Made by a program: the position numbers and the translations under genes. A DNA stretch of 64,000 nucleotides from Streptomyces sp. Ru73 (GTDB lineage Bacteria > Actinomycetota > Actinomycetes > Streptomycetales > Streptomycetaceae), in NCBI RefSeq assembly GCF_002920575.1, contig NZ_PQSQ01000013.1, positions 1 to 64,000 of the forward strand, written 5' to 3'. Below the pieces are notes generated by a model. The model made no database searches. It saw only the letters and a list, made by a program, of their open reading frames with translations, and was not told where the DNA came from. The number at the start of each line of letters is the position of its first letter. The first letter of the stretch is position 1. Below are positions 7,635-16,302 of the stretch, in pieces.

Positions 7635-8636
7635 ATGGCAACCCGTGCCGTCGCCCGTCGTCAGCCCGCCACCAGTGGCGCTGACGGGGCCAACAGTGTT
7701 CGCGCCGTAGGCGGGGAGATCGCCGACCGCGACCTGGTCGGCATGTACCTCGACGAGATCGCGCGCACGCCCCTGCTCGACGCGGCCAAGGAAGTCGAGC
7801 TGTCGCAGACCATCGAGGCGGGTGTCTATGCCCGGCAGATCCTGGACGGCGAGGTGACGGACGGCAATGCCGCCGGTGCGACGCCCGAGGAGCTGCAGGC
7901 GCTGGTCGACGAGGCCGAGAAGGCGAAGGACATCTTCATCCGTTCCAACCTCCGCCTGGTCGTAGCGGTCGCCCGCCGCTACCCCCGCAGCGGCCTGCCG
8001 CTGCTGGACCTGATCCAGGAGGGGAACGCCGGCCTGGTCCGCGCGGTCGAGAAGTTCGACTACGCCAAGGGCTTCAAGTTCTCCACGTATGCCACGTGGT
8101 GGATCCGCCAGGCGATCACGCGTTCCATCGCCGACCAGTCCCGCACGATCCGGCTGCCCGTCCATCTGGTCGAGGAGCTGGGCCGGATCCGTCGCGTGCA
8201 GCGCGAGTTCAACCGCGAGCACGGCCGCGACCCGGAGCACGCCGAGATCGCCGCCGAGCTGGGCGCCAAGCCCGAGCGGATCAGCGACGTCCTGGACTGG
8301 GCCCGCGACCCGGTCAGCCTGAACATGTCCGTGGACGACGAGGGCGAGACGCAGTTCGGCGACCTGCTGGAGGACACCTCGGCCGCGTCGCCCGAGCAGT
8401 CCGTGCTCACGCTGCTGCGCAGCGAGGAGCTGGAGGACCTGATCGACCGCCTCGACGGCCGCACCGCCTCGATCATCAAGGCGCGGTACGGCATAGAGGA
8501 CGGCCGCGAGCGGACCCTGACCGAGGTCGGCAAGCAGCACGGTCTGACCCGTGAGCGGATCCGCCAGATAGAGAAGCACGCGCTGCTGGAGCTGAAGCGC
8601 ATGGCGCACGACACCGGCTTCGACGCCGCGGCGTAA
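7635..8636 (+). CDS. hrdD: RNA polymerase sigma factor HrdD (principal-like, group 2)
   Basis: A 333-residue sigma-70 group 2 factor that directs RNA polymerase to promoters resembling those of HrdB but is dispensable in S. coelicolor. It begins MATRAVARRQ like known HrdD. Region 1.2 starts near residue 32 (DLVGMYLDEIARTPLL). Region 2 carries RSNLRLVVAVARRYPRSGLP, the core-binding LLDLIQEGN and the -10 recognition block FSTYATWWIRQAITR. Region 3 is RIRRVQREFNREHGRDP. Region 4 ends in LTEVGKQHGLTRERIRQIEKHAL, the -35 helix-turn-helix. AAGGGAG precedes the ATG. A consensus sigma-R promoter upstream links it to thiol-oxidative stress. Confidence 0.95.
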   Translation: MATRAVARRQPATSGADGANSVRAVGGEIADRDLVGMYLDEIARTPLLDAAKEVELSQTIEAGVYARQILDGEVTDGNAAGATPEELQALVDEAEKAKDIFIRSNLRLVVAVARRYPRSGLPLLDLIQEGNAGLVRAVEKFDYAKGFKFSTYATWWIRQAITRSIADQSRTIRLPVHLVEELGRIRRVQREFNREHGRDPEHAEIAAELGAKPERISDVLDWARDPVSLNMSVDDEGETQFGDLLEDTSAASPEQSVLTLLRSEELEDLIDRLDGRTASIIKARYGIEDGRERTLTEVGKQHGLTRERIRQIEKHALLELKRMAHDTGFDAAA

Positions 8637-8710
8637 GCCTTCTCCTCCCCGCGGGACCCCGGAAGGGGCCCGCCCCATCGGGACCCCGTCACGGAGGTCC
8701 CCCCGGTACG

Positions 8711-8748
8711 AGCCCCGGCGCCCTCCCCCGAGCGCCGGGGCTCTTTGC
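8711..8748 (+). terminator. Terminator downstream of hrdD
   Basis: AGCCCCGGCGC and GCGCCGGGGCT form an 11-bp stem with a 10-base loop, followed by CTTTG. It lies 75 bp after the hrdD stop. Confidence 0.8.
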
Positions 8749-8788
8749 TGTCCGCGCGCCCGGGACCGGAGGGCCGCCGCCAGCTGCG

Positions 8789-8855
8789 TCATGCCCGTTT
8801 GTGTCTGTCTGCTGCCCGAGTCTGTTTACTTCGCGGAAATCCGGGCGTAGCCTGC
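8789..8855 (+). promoter_or_regulatory. Putative fru promoter/operator region
   Basis: Upstream of the fruR-fruK-fruA operon, TTTGTGTCTG and GTCTGTTTAC recur about 30 bp apart, followed by a weak -10-like TAGCCT. Direct T/G-rich repeats of this kind suit a DeoR-type regulator acting on its own promoter. No exact operator consensus can be assigned. Confidence 0.35.
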
Positions 8856-8912
8856 TGGTGAAACCACACGTTCGGGCATCGTACGGACAGGAACGGAACG
8901 GACCCAGGTCGC

Positions 8913-9674
8913 ATGTACGCAGCGGAACGCCAGCAGGAGATCCTGCGCCTCGCCCGGGACAGCGGGCGGGTCGACGTCCTCTCCCTCGCCGAGGAATTCC
9001 AGGTCACCGCCGAGACCGTGCGGCGCGACCTGAAGGCGCTGGACCGCGCCGGGCTGGTCCGCCGGGTGCACGGCGGCGCGATACCGGCGGGCCGGCTGGA
9101 CTTCGAGCCGGACCTCGCCGAGCGGGACACCGTCGCCGCCGACGAGAAGGACCGCATCGCGCGGGCCGCGCTCGCCGAGCTGCCCGACGACGGCAGCGTC
9201 ATCCTGGACGCGGGTACCACAGCGGCCCGGCTGGCCGGTGAGTTCCCGCTGGAGTCCGACGTCACCGTCGTCACCCACGGCCTGCCCGTCGCCGCCCGCC
9301 TGGCCGACCACCCGGGCCTCACGCTGCACCTGGTCGGCGGCCGTATCCGGCACCGTACGCGGGCCGCCGTCGACGACTGGGCGCTGCGCGCCTACCGCGA
9401 GATCAACGCCGACGTCCTCTTCCTCGCGACGAACGGCTTCTCGCTGGAAGGCGGCCTGACCACCCCCGACCTCGCCGAGGCCGCCGTCAAGCGCGCGATC
9501 ATCGCCGCGGCCCGCCGGGTCGTGCTGATCGCCGACTCGTCCAAGTTCGGACAGCAGCACTTCGCCCGCTTCGGCGACCTCTCCGACGTCGACGTCCTGA
9601 TCACCGACACCGGGCTCAGCCCCGAGAACGCCCTCGCCATCGAGCGCGCGGGCACGGAAGTAGTACGCGCATGA
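8913..9674 (+). CDS. fruR: DeoR family regulator of fructose utilisation
   Basis: A 253-residue repressor. The N-terminal DeoR helix-turn-helix is textbook: MYAAERQQEILRLARDSGRV, LAEEFQVTAETVRRDLKALD, RRVHGGAI. The C-terminal DeoRC sensor domain has ILDAGTTAARLA, ALRAYREINADVLFLATNG, and DSSKFGQQHFARFGDL, which binds phosphorylated sugars, here presumably fructose 1-phosphate. It is the first gene of fruR-fruK-fruA, overlapping fruK by four bases, the arrangement described for S. coelicolor. The ribosome site is weak. Confidence 0.92.
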   Translation: MYAAERQQEILRLARDSGRVDVLSLAEEFQVTAETVRRDLKALDRAGLVRRVHGGAIPAGRLDFEPDLAERDTVAADEKDRIARAALAELPDDGSVILDAGTTAARLAGEFPLESDVTVVTHGLPVAARLADHPGLTLHLVGGRIRHRTRAAVDDWALRAYREINADVLFLATNGFSLEGGLTTPDLAEAAVKRAIIAAARRVVLIADSSKFGQQHFARFGDLSDVDVLITDTGLSPENALAIERAGTEVVRA

Positions 9675-10618
9675 TCCTCACCGTCACCCCCAACCCCAGC
9701 CTGGACCGTACGTACGAGGTGCCGGCGCTGGAGCGCGGCGCCGTGCTGCGGGCCGGCGCCGACCGGGTCGACCCCGGCGGCAAGGGCGTCAACGTCTCCC
9801 GTGCGGTCGCGGCCGCCGGGCACGAGACGCTCGCCGTGCTGCCGGTCGGCGGCCCGGCCGGCCAGGCGCTCGCCGACCTGCTGGTGGCCGAGGGGATAGA
9901 GGTCGCGCCGGTGCCGGTCGCCGGGGCCACCCGATCCAACATCGCGGTCGCCGAGCCCGACGGCACCCTCACCAAGATCAACGCGGCCGGCCCCGAGCTG
10001 TCGGCGGCCGAGTCCGAAGCGCTGCTGGAGACCGTGCGGGAGCGCTCGGCGGGCGCCGCCTGGATCGCCTGCTGCGGCAGCCTGCCGCGCGGGCTGGCCC
10101 CCGAGTGGTACGCCGACCTGGTCGCCCGCGCGCACCGCGCCGGCGCCCGGATCGCGCTGGACACCTCGGGCCCGTCGCTGACCGCCGCCCTGCGCGAGCG
10201 CCCCGACGTGGTCAAGCCCAACGCCGAGGAACTGGCCCAGGCCGTCGGCCGCCCGCTCGCCACCATCGGCGACGCGGTCAAGGCGGCGGAGGAGCTGCGC
10301 GCGATGGGCGCCGAGGCGGTGCTCGCGTCGCTCGGCGCCGACGGGCAGCTGCTGGTCGACGCCACCGGCGCGTACTACGGCACCGCCCAGGTGGACGTGG
10401 TCCGCAGCAACGTCGGTGCCGGGGACGCGTCGCTGGCCGGGTTCCTCGCGGCCGGCGGTACGGGGACGCGTGCGCTGGCCGAGGCGGTGGCGCACGGCGC
10501 GGCCGCCGTGCAGCTGCCGGGCAGTGTCATGCCGTCGCCCGGCGACCTGCGGCCGTCGGACGTGACGGTGACCGACGTGGTCCCGCTGGACCGCCCCTTG
10601 ACGGAGGCCGTGACATGA
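9671..10618 (+). CDS. fruK: 1-phosphofructokinase
   Basis: A 315-residue PfkB-type sugar kinase that phosphorylates fructose 1-phosphate to fructose 1,6-bisphosphate with ATP. The N-terminal substrate motif is NPSLDRTYEV, with DPGGKGVNVSRAVAAAGH the first PfkB signature. The second signature near the C-terminus is VGAGDASLAGFLAAGG, with the catalytic base Asp252. Its start overlaps the fruR stop (ATGA), giving translational coupling. It lies between the regulator and the fructose permease, completing uptake to glycolysis. Confidence 0.95.
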   Translation: MILTVTPNPSLDRTYEVPALERGAVLRAGADRVDPGGKGVNVSRAVAAAGHETLAVLPVGGPAGQALADLLVAEGIEVAPVPVAGATRSNIAVAEPDGTLTKINAAGPELSAAESEALLETVRERSAGAAWIACCGSLPRGLAPEWYADLVARAHRAGARIALDTSGPSLTAALRERPDVVKPNAEELAQAVGRPLATIGDAVKAAEELRAMGAEAVLASLGADGQLLVDATGAYYGTAQVDVVRSNVGAGDASLAGFLAAGGTGTRALAEAVAHGAAAVQLPGSVMPSPGDLRPSDVTVTDVVPLDRPLTEAVT

Positions 10619-10653
10619 ACGGTTCGCTACGCCGGCATCGCCCGGCAGACGTT

Positions 10654-10677
10654 CGTCCTCAAGCGCCGGCCGGGCTG
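10654..10677 (+). repeat. Copy of a recurring Streptomyces intergenic motif (CCTCAAGCGCCGG)
   Basis: The fruK-fruA spacer contains TCCTCAAGCGCCGGCCGGGC. From memory, near-identical CTCAAGCGCCGGACGGGCT words are scattered through Streptomyces intergenic DNA. Only this copy was noticed here, so the repeat status rests on recollection. Confidence 0.4.
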
Positions 10678-10715
10678 GTCGCCCGGACGGGCCGGGAATA
10701 CAGAGGGAGCCCGCG

Positions 10716-12818
10716 ATGAGTGAGCTGATCACCGCGGACCTGGTCGACCTCGACCTGTCCGCCGACACCAAGGACGCGGCCGCCAGGTCGCTGGCCGAAC
10801 GGATGGTGGCGGCAGGCCGCGTCACCGACCTGGAAGGGTTCCTCGCGGACGTCGCCGCGCGCGAGGCCCAGATGCCGACCGGGCTGGACGGCGGCATCGG
10901 CATTCCGCACTGCCGGAGCGCCCATGTCACCGAGCCGACGCTGGCCTTCGGGCGCAGCGCCGCCGGCATCGACTTCGGCGCGGCGGACGGCCCGGCCGAC
11001 CTGATCTTCCTGATAGCCGCCCCGGCCGGCGGCGACGCCGACCACCTGTCGATCCTCTCGACGCTGGCCCGGCACCTGATGGACGAGGAGTTCACCGGGG
11101 CGCTGCGGTCGGCGGACGACCCGGAGCGGGCCGCCGCGCTGGTACGGGGCGACGCACCGGCGGAGGCGGCCGAAACCTCCGGGTCCTCCGAGCCTTCCGA
11201 GGTCGCGGCGGCCGACGAGCCCGCGGCGGCCGCGGAACCCGCGTCCGTACAGCCTGACGAGGCGCCGGCCGAGGCAGCGCAGCCCGCGGCCCCGGCGGAC
11301 GAGCCCGCAGCGGACGCGGCCCCCTTCCGCATCGTCGCCGTCACCTCCTGTCCCACCGGCATCGCGCACACCTACATGGCCGCCGAGTCGCTGGCGAAGG
11401 CGGGCGAGGCGGCCGGCGTGGAGCTGGTCGTCGAGACGCAGGGGTCGGCCGGGTTCACCCGTCTCGACCCGGCGGTGATCGCGGCGGCGGACGGCGTGAT
11501 CTTCGCGCACGACGTGGAGGTGCGCGACCGGGACCGGTTCGCCGGCAAGCCGGTCGTCGACGTCGGCGTGAAGGCCGGCATCAACCGCCCCGCCGAACTG
11601 ATCACCGAGGTACGGGAGAAGGCCGCGCGCGGCGAGGTCGGTACGCCGGCCGCGCGCCCCGACGCGCCCATGGACCGCGACGCCGAGGAGCACGACGGCT
11701 TCGCCACCCGGCTGCGCAAGTGGCTGATGACCGGCGTCAGTTACATGGTGCCGTTCGTCGCCGCCGGTGGTCTGCTGATGGCCCTCGCGTTCGCCATCGG
11801 CGGCTACACGATCAACAAGGCGCCGTCCGTCGCCGAGCACTTCGTCTGGACGGACACCAGCAGCTGGGCCGCGCTGCTCTTCCAGATCGGCAATGTGGCC
11901 TTCACCTTCCTCGTGCCGGTGCTGGCCGGGTTCATCGCGTACGGCATGGCCGACCGGCCGGGCCTGGTACCGGGGTTCGTCGGCGGCTCGATCGCGCTGA
12001 CGATCAACGCGGGCTTCCTCGGCGGCCTGATCGCCGGTCTGCTCGCGGGCGCCGTGGTGATGGCGATCCAGCGGGTGCGGGTGCCGGCGCCGCTGCGCGG
12101 CATCATGCCGGTGGTGGTGATCCCGCTGATCTCCTCGGCGGTGGTCGGGTTCCTGATGTTCCTGGTCATCGGCAAGCCGATCGCCGCGCTGCAGAAGGCG
12201 CTGACCGACTGGCTGTCCGGCCTGACCGGCGCCAACGCCGTCATCCTGGGCGTCGTCCTCGGCCTGATGATGTGCTTCGACCTGGGCGGCCCGCTGAACA
12301 AGGTCGCGTACGCCTTCGCGGTCGGCGGCCTGGCCAACCCCAACGACGGCAGCCTGAAGGTGATGGCGGCGACGATGGCGGCCGGCATGGTCCCGCCGCT
12401 GGCCATGGCGCTGGCGACGACCGTGCGCGGCAAGCTGTTCACCAAGGCCGAGCGGGAGAACGGCAAGGCGGCCTGGGTGCTGGGCGTTTCGTTCATCACC
12501 GAGGGCGCGATCCCGTTCGCGGCCGGCGACCCGCTGCGCGTCATCCCCGCCTCGATGGCGGGCGGCGCGGTGACCGGCGCGCTGTCCATGGCCTTCGGCT
12601 GCACGCTGCGCGCCCCGCACGGCGGTGTCTTCGTGGTCCCGCTGATCGGCCAGCCGCTGCTGTACCTGGTGGCGATCGCCGCCGGCGTGGTCGTCAGCAC
12701 CGCCCTGGTGGTGGTCCTGAAGGGGATGCGGAAGACCGGTGCCGAGCAGGCGGCCCCGGCCGCCGAGGACGCGGAGCCGTCCGCCGAAGAGAGCCGCAAG
12801 GAGCCGGTCGCGGCCTGA
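10716..12818 (+). CDS. fruA: Fructose-specific PTS permease EIIABC
   Basis: A 700-residue membrane phosphotransferase that imports fructose and releases fructose 1-phosphate. Domain order is A-B-C. EIIA covers about residues 1-145 with phospho-acceptor His65 (GIGIPH), followed by an Ala/Pro/Glu-rich linker at about 147-200. EIIB has Cys212 in AVTSCPTGIAHTYMAAE. EIIC (about 335-690) starts LMTGVSYMVPFVAAGGLLMA, with eight or more membrane segments and FVGGSIALTINAGF. The short C-terminal tail is charged. It follows fruK after 97 bp with a GAGGGAG ribosome site. General PTS components must be supplied elsewhere. Confidence 0.95.
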   Translation: MSELITADLVDLDLSADTKDAAARSLAERMVAAGRVTDLEGFLADVAAREAQMPTGLDGGIGIPHCRSAHVTEPTLAFGRSAAGIDFGAADGPADLIFLIAAPAGGDADHLSILSTLARHLMDEEFTGALRSADDPERAAALVRGDAPAEAAETSGSSEPSEVAAADEPAAAAEPASVQPDEAPAEAAQPAAPADEPAADAAPFRIVAVTSCPTGIAHTYMAAESLAKAGEAAGVELVVETQGSAGFTRLDPAVIAAADGVIFAHDVEVRDRDRFAGKPVVDVGVKAGINRPAELITEVREKAARGEVGTPAARPDAPMDRDAEEHDGFATRLRKWLMTGVSYMVPFVAAGGLLMALAFAIGGYTINKAPSVAEHFVWTDTSSWAALLFQIGNVAFTFLVPVLAGFIAYGMADRPGLVPGFVGGSIALTINAGFLGGLIAGLLAGAVVMAIQRVRVPAPLRGIMPVVVIPLISSAVVGFLMFLVIGKPIAALQKALTDWLSGLTGANAVILGVVLGLMMCFDLGGPLNKVAYAFAVGGLANPNDGSLKVMAATMAAGMVPPLAMALATTVRGKLFTKAERENGKAAWVLGVSFITEGAIPFAAGDPLRVIPASMAGGAVTGALSMAFGCTLRAPHGGVFVVPLIGQPLLYLVAIAAGVVVSTALVVVLKGMRKTGAEQAAPAAEDAEPSAEESRKEPVAA

Positions 12819-12876
12819 CCCGGCCGTGACCCCGGGCGGTCCGTCGATCCCGTCGGCGCGTCACCGCCCCCGAAAG

Positions 12877-12920
12877 CACACCACCCCGCTGCCAGTGCCC
12901 GGCAGCGGGGTGGTGGTGTG
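12877..12920. terminator. Bidirectional terminator between fruA and the L,D-transpeptidase gene
   Basis: ACCACCCCGCTGCC pairs over 14 bp with GGCAGCGGGGTGGT across a 7-base loop, extended by CAC/GTG with a small bulge. Convergent genes end on both sides. Confidence 0.82.
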
Positions 12921-12932
12921 TCGGGGGGAGCG

Positions 12933-14213
12933 TCAGGCGGCGCTGCCGGCCTTCCACTGGTCCCACGACATGTTCCAGCCGTTGAGGCCGTTGTCCGGCT
13001 TGATCGTCTGGTCCTTGGAGTTCTTCACGACGACCACGTCACCGATGAGCGAGTTGTCGAAGAACCACTTGCCGGGGGTGTCGCCGTTGGCGCCCTTGAC
13101 GTCCCGCAGGCCGACGCAGCCGTGGCTGGTGCCCGCCTGGCCGAAGATCGAGGGCGAGCCCCAGTAGTTGCCGTGGATGAACGTGCCGGACGCGGACAGC
13201 CGCATGGCGTGCGGCACGTCCTTGATGTCGTACTCGCCCTTGCCGTCCTTGCCGGTGAAGCCGACCGTGGAGCCGTCCATCCGGGTCTCCTTGAACTTCT
13301 CCGAGATCACCATCTGACCGTTGTAGGTCGGGTGCTCGGGGCTGCCGCCGGAGATCGGGATCTTCTTGAGGGTCTTGCCGTCCCGCACGACCGTCATGGT
13401 CTGGGTGTTCATGTCGACGGTGGAGACCTGCGAGCGGCCGACGGTGAAGGTGACGGTCTTGTCCTGGACGCCGGTGACGCCGTTGGCGCCCTCCACGCCG
13501 TCCAGGTCGATCTTCATCGTGACCTTGGAGCCGGCCTTCCAGTAGTCCTGCGGGCGGAAGTCCAGGCGCTGGTTGCCGAACCAGTGGCCGACGACCTCCT
13601 GGCCGCTGCTGGACGTCACCGTGATGTGCGACTGCACGGCCTTCTGGTTGGTGATGGCCTTGTCGAAGTTGAACGAGACCGGCATGCCCACGCCGACGGT
13701 CTTGCCGTTGTCCGGGGTGAAGGTGCCGATGAAGCTGTTCGCGGGCGAGACCGTGGTGAACGTGGAGTTCTCGGTCGCGGCGCGGCCCTCGGAGTCCTTG
13801 GCCTTGGCGGCGAGCTGGTACTTCGTACCGCGCTCCAGCTGCGCGTCCGGCTTCCAGCTGGTGCCGTCGGCGGATATGGAACCCGCGATCTTCTCGTTGG
13901 TGTCCGTCCGGGTGAGCGTCACCTCGGTCAGCTTGCCGCCGCTGACCTTGACGTTGGTGCCGTTGATGCTGGCACCGTTCGAGCCGTCCTTCGCCGAGAC
14001 CTTGATCTTGGCGTTCGAGGCGTCCTTGGCGGCCGCGGCGTCGGCCCCGGCCTGGCCGTCCTTGTTCCCGGCACCCGAGGCGTCACCGCCGCAGGCGGTC
14101 ATGGCCAGTGCGCCGGCCGCGAGCAGTGCGGCCGCCGCGAGGCCGCGCCGCAGCGAGCGCGCCGAGCGCGAATTGCGGGGCTGTGCGGGCGCGGCGTTGT
14201 CCGGCGTTGTCAC
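12933..14213 (-). CDS. L,D-transpeptidase lipoprotein (Ig-like plus YkuD)
   Basis: A 426-residue lipoprotein expected at the outer face of the membrane, forming 3-3 crosslinks in peptidoglycan. The signal ends in a lipobox, LAAGALAMTAC, with lipidated Cys about residue 41. Two bacterial Ig-like domains follow (about 55-280), then the YkuD catalytic domain (about 285-410) with FIHGNYW and SHGCVGLRDVKG holding the His and nucleophile Cys. A C-terminal Trp-rich tail is typical of Streptomyces/Mycobacterium Ldt. The frame opens at a GTG at 14243 without a ribosome site; the GTG at 14213 has GGAG at good spacing, so I choose it. A perfect Crp-like palindrome lies about 90 bp upstream. Confidence 0.93.
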   Translation of the reverse strand: MTTPDNAAPAQPRNSRSARSLRRGLAAAALLAAGALAMTACGGDASGAGNKDGQAGADAAAAKDASNAKIKVSAKDGSNGASINGTNVKVSGGKLTEVTLTRTDTNEKIAGSISADGTSWKPDAQLERGTKYQLAAKAKDSEGRAATENSTFTTVSPANSFIGTFTPDNGKTVGVGMPVSFNFDKAITNQKAVQSHITVTSSSGQEVVGHWFGNQRLDFRPQDYWKAGSKVTMKIDLDGVEGANGVTGVQDKTVTFTVGRSQVSTVDMNTQTMTVVRDGKTLKKIPISGGSPEHPTYNGQMVISEKFKETRMDGSTVGFTGKDGKGEYDIKDVPHAMRLSASGTFIHGNYWGSPSIFGQAGTSHGCVGLRDVKGANGDTPGKWFFDNSLIGDVVVVKNSKDQTIKPDNGLNGWNMSWDQWKAGSAA

Positions 14214-14294
14214 GAGCTGCTCCAGGCAAGAGTATTGGTCCACTGTTTCTTAAACAGCGACTGTGAGCCGATTTGGTTGCAGCTCTCCATATCT

Positions 14295-14310
14295 TGTGAC
14301 CGATGTCACA
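14295..14310. promoter_or_regulatory. Crp-type palindrome (TGTGAC-N4-GTCACA)
   Basis: TGTGAC and GTCACA are exact reverse complements with four bases between them, matching TGTGA-N6-TCACA and the Streptomyces Crp form GTG-N6-GNCAC. It overlaps the CoA-transferase stop and lies about 90 bp upstream of the L,D-transpeptidase start, its likely target. Confidence 0.65.
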
Positions 14311-15487
14311 CGTGTGGGGGAAGCGGCTGGTCGGACGGGCCGGCCAGCCACTCGCGGAGCTGCGTTCCGTGTTCGTCCAGCCGTGGCGGCGCGACCGGTT
14401 CGGCGACCGGCGTACGCGAGAACCGCAGCGGACTGCGCACCTGGGGTACCCGCCCCGCGCCGACCGGAACGACGGGATCCAGCCCCAGCCGTGTCGCGAA
14501 CTCGATGGCCTCGCCCAGGGTGTTGACGGGCCCGCACGGCACGGATACGGCGCTCAGCCGCTCGGTCCAGCCCCGCGGGGTGTCGGCGGCGAGCCGTGCC
14601 TCCAGCTCCTTCACCAGCTCCGTGCGGTGCGTGACGCGGCCGGGGTTGGTCGCGAAGCGTCGGTCGTCGGCCAGTTCGGGCGCGCCGAGCGCCGTGGCCA
14701 GCGCCCGGAACTGCCGGTCGTTGCCGACCGCCACCGCCAGCAGCCCGTCGCGGCAGGCCAGCGTCTCGTACGGGGCGATGCTCGGGTGCCGGTTGCCCAT
14801 CGGGCCCGGGTCGCGGCCGGTGGCCAGATGCCCGGTCGCCTGGTTGACCAGCGAACCCAGCAGCGAGGACAGCAGGTTCACCTCGACGTGCTGGCCCTCG
14901 CCCGTACGGTCCCGGTGGCGCAGCGCCGCCAGGATCGCGGTCGTGGCGTCCTTGGCGGTCAGCACGTCGACCAGCGCCACGCCTGCCTTCAGGGGCGGCC
15001 CGCCGGGCTCGCCGGTGATGCTCATCAGCCCGCCGACCGCCTGCACCACGAAGTCGTACCCCGGCAGGCGGGCGCCCTCGCCCGAACCGAAGCCGGTGAC
15101 CGAGCAGTAGACCAGGCCGGGGTTGGCGGCGAGGGAGGACGCCGGGTCCAGGCCGTACTTGGCGAGCGCGCCGGGCCGGAAGTTCTCGATCAGGACGTCC
15201 GCCCTGGCCGCCAGCTCGCGCGCGGCCTCCGCGTCGTCCGGCGCCGACAGGTCAAGGGCGAGGCCCTGCTTGGAGCGGTTGGCGGCGTCGAAGTACGCGG
15301 CCGTGCCGTCGGCCGCGAACGGCGGGCCCCAGGAGCGGGTGTCGTCCCCGGCGCCGGGCCGTTCCACCTTGACCACCCGTGCGCCCAGGTCGGCCAGGGT
15401 CGCGGCGGCCAGCGGCCCCGCCAGCACCCGGCTGAAATCGGCGACGAGCACCCCGTCGAGCGGCTTCGGCTGGTCCGTACACTCCAC
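14306..15487 (-). CDS. Family III CoA-transferase (CaiB/BaiF)
   Basis: A 393-residue CoA-transferase that moves CoA between carboxylic acids through an aspartyl thioester. Family blocks are LVADFSRVLAGPLAAATLADLGARVVKVE at the N-terminus (nucleotide fold), YFDAANRSKQGLALDLS, VLIENFRPGALAKYGLD, and PGYDFVVQAVGGLMSITGEPGGPP. The catalytic Asp is expected in the VALVDVLTAKDA region. The frame is open far upstream, but GGAGGAG precedes the GTG at 15487. Formyl-CoA, carnitine and succinyl-CoA transferases all share this fold, so the substrate is open. No pathway partners are adjacent. Confidence 0.9.
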   Translation of the reverse strand: MECTDQPKPLDGVLVADFSRVLAGPLAAATLADLGARVVKVERPGAGDDTRSWGPPFAADGTAAYFDAANRSKQGLALDLSAPDDAEAARELAARADVLIENFRPGALAKYGLDPASSLAANPGLVYCSVTGFGSGEGARLPGYDFVVQAVGGLMSITGEPGGPPLKAGVALVDVLTAKDATTAILAALRHRDRTGEGQHVEVNLLSSLLGSLVNQATGHLATGRDPGPMGNRHPSIAPYETLACRDGLLAVAVGNDRQFRALATALGAPELADDRRFATNPGRVTHRTELVKELEARLAADTPRGWTERLSAVSVPCGPVNTLGEAIEFATRLGLDPVVPVGAGRVPQVRSPLRFSRTPVAEPVAPPRLDEHGTQLREWLAGPSDQPLPPHV

Positions 15488-16028
15488 GCGCACTCCTCCG
15501 TCGGGCGGTCCGGTTGTCCGGTGATCACGTTGTCGGGCGGTCCGGTCGTCCGGCGTGCGTACCGGATCGGCCGGTTGTCGTATCGGGTGAGCGGTGCGCC
15601 GCCATGCTGGCGGACGATCTTCGCCGGGCGGAACCCGCCGATGCGTCCAACCCGCCCCGCCCGACCGCGCCGTGCAGGAGTGGTGGGGACGTACCGGTGA
15701 ACGGGGCGGAATGCGGGGCGCCACGCCGCGGGCCGCCGGATTCTTACGGACGCGGCGCGGAACTGTGGCGCGATTCTTGCGGTGCGTCCGGCGTTTCTTG
15801 TGGGGCTCGCACCTGATGCGGTGGGATGAGGGATGGTTGCGGCGTGATGCGGGAAGAACCCTGAGTGATGCGGGAAGGTCCGGTAGTGATGGGAGATGCA
15901 TCACTTCGGGGCCTAAGTCCTATAAAAACCTGTCATAAGTACCGAGGTGTGGTGTTCACTGATCCGCGTCAGCCGCCGGTGCCGACCGCGCCGGCGTCGC
16001 GCCACGCCCGTACGCCATGGAGGATCGG
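15488..16028. other. Intergenic region, 541 bp, with a phased 21-bp repeat
   Basis: No convincing coding frame is seen. The main structure is a repeat at 15823-15906 of three clear units and a weaker fourth, with a 21-bp period. It is followed by an unusually AT-rich stretch at 15914-15940 (CCTATAAAAACCTGTCATAA) that may contain the promoter of the small membrane-protein gene. Confidence 0.6.
15823..15906 (+). repeat. Phased 21-bp direct repeats (GTGATGCGGGAAG core)
   Basis: GTGATGCGGGAAG begins at 15844 and 15865 as identical 13-mers. A diverged copy (GTGATGGGAGATG) begins at 15886 and another (GGGATGAGGGATG) at 15823. The spacing is exactly 21 bp each time, two helical turns, as in multi-site operators or iterons. 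Confidence 0.65.
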
Positions 16029-16280
16029 ATGCTCCCCTCCGTCTCGACCCTGCAGCAGATCGGCCTGGCCGTCCTGCTGCTCGCGACGCTCGCCTGGGTC
16101 ATCGGGCTGGTCCGCACCGTACGCAGGGACCGCCCCGCACCCCAGCCGCCGGGCGCCGCGCCACGGCTGCTGAAGGCCGTGCCGCGGCAGGTCGTCCCGC
16201 CGTCGGAGAGCGTCGAGCTGACCGCGGCCGAGCGCGAGGCGTTCGCCGGACTGGTACGCGAGCTGACCCGCGGTCACTGA
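16029..16280 (+). CDS. Small single-span membrane protein
   Basis: An 83-residue protein with one N-terminal transmembrane helix (IGLAVLLLATLAWVIGLVRTV), a basic/proline-rich linker and an acidic amphipathic end (VELTAAEREAFAGLVRELTRG). An ATG at 16017 is in frame, but GGAGG at 16018-16022 serves the ATG at 16029. Topology should be N-out with a cytoplasmic tail. No family is recognised. The phased repeats upstream may regulate it. Confidence 0.7.
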   Translation: MLPSVSTLQQIGLAVLLLATLAWVIGLVRTVRRDRPAPQPPGAAPRLLKAVPRQVVPPSESVELTAAEREAFAGLVRELTRGH

Positions 16281-16302
16281 CCGCGGCGACCTGAAACGCC
16301 GT

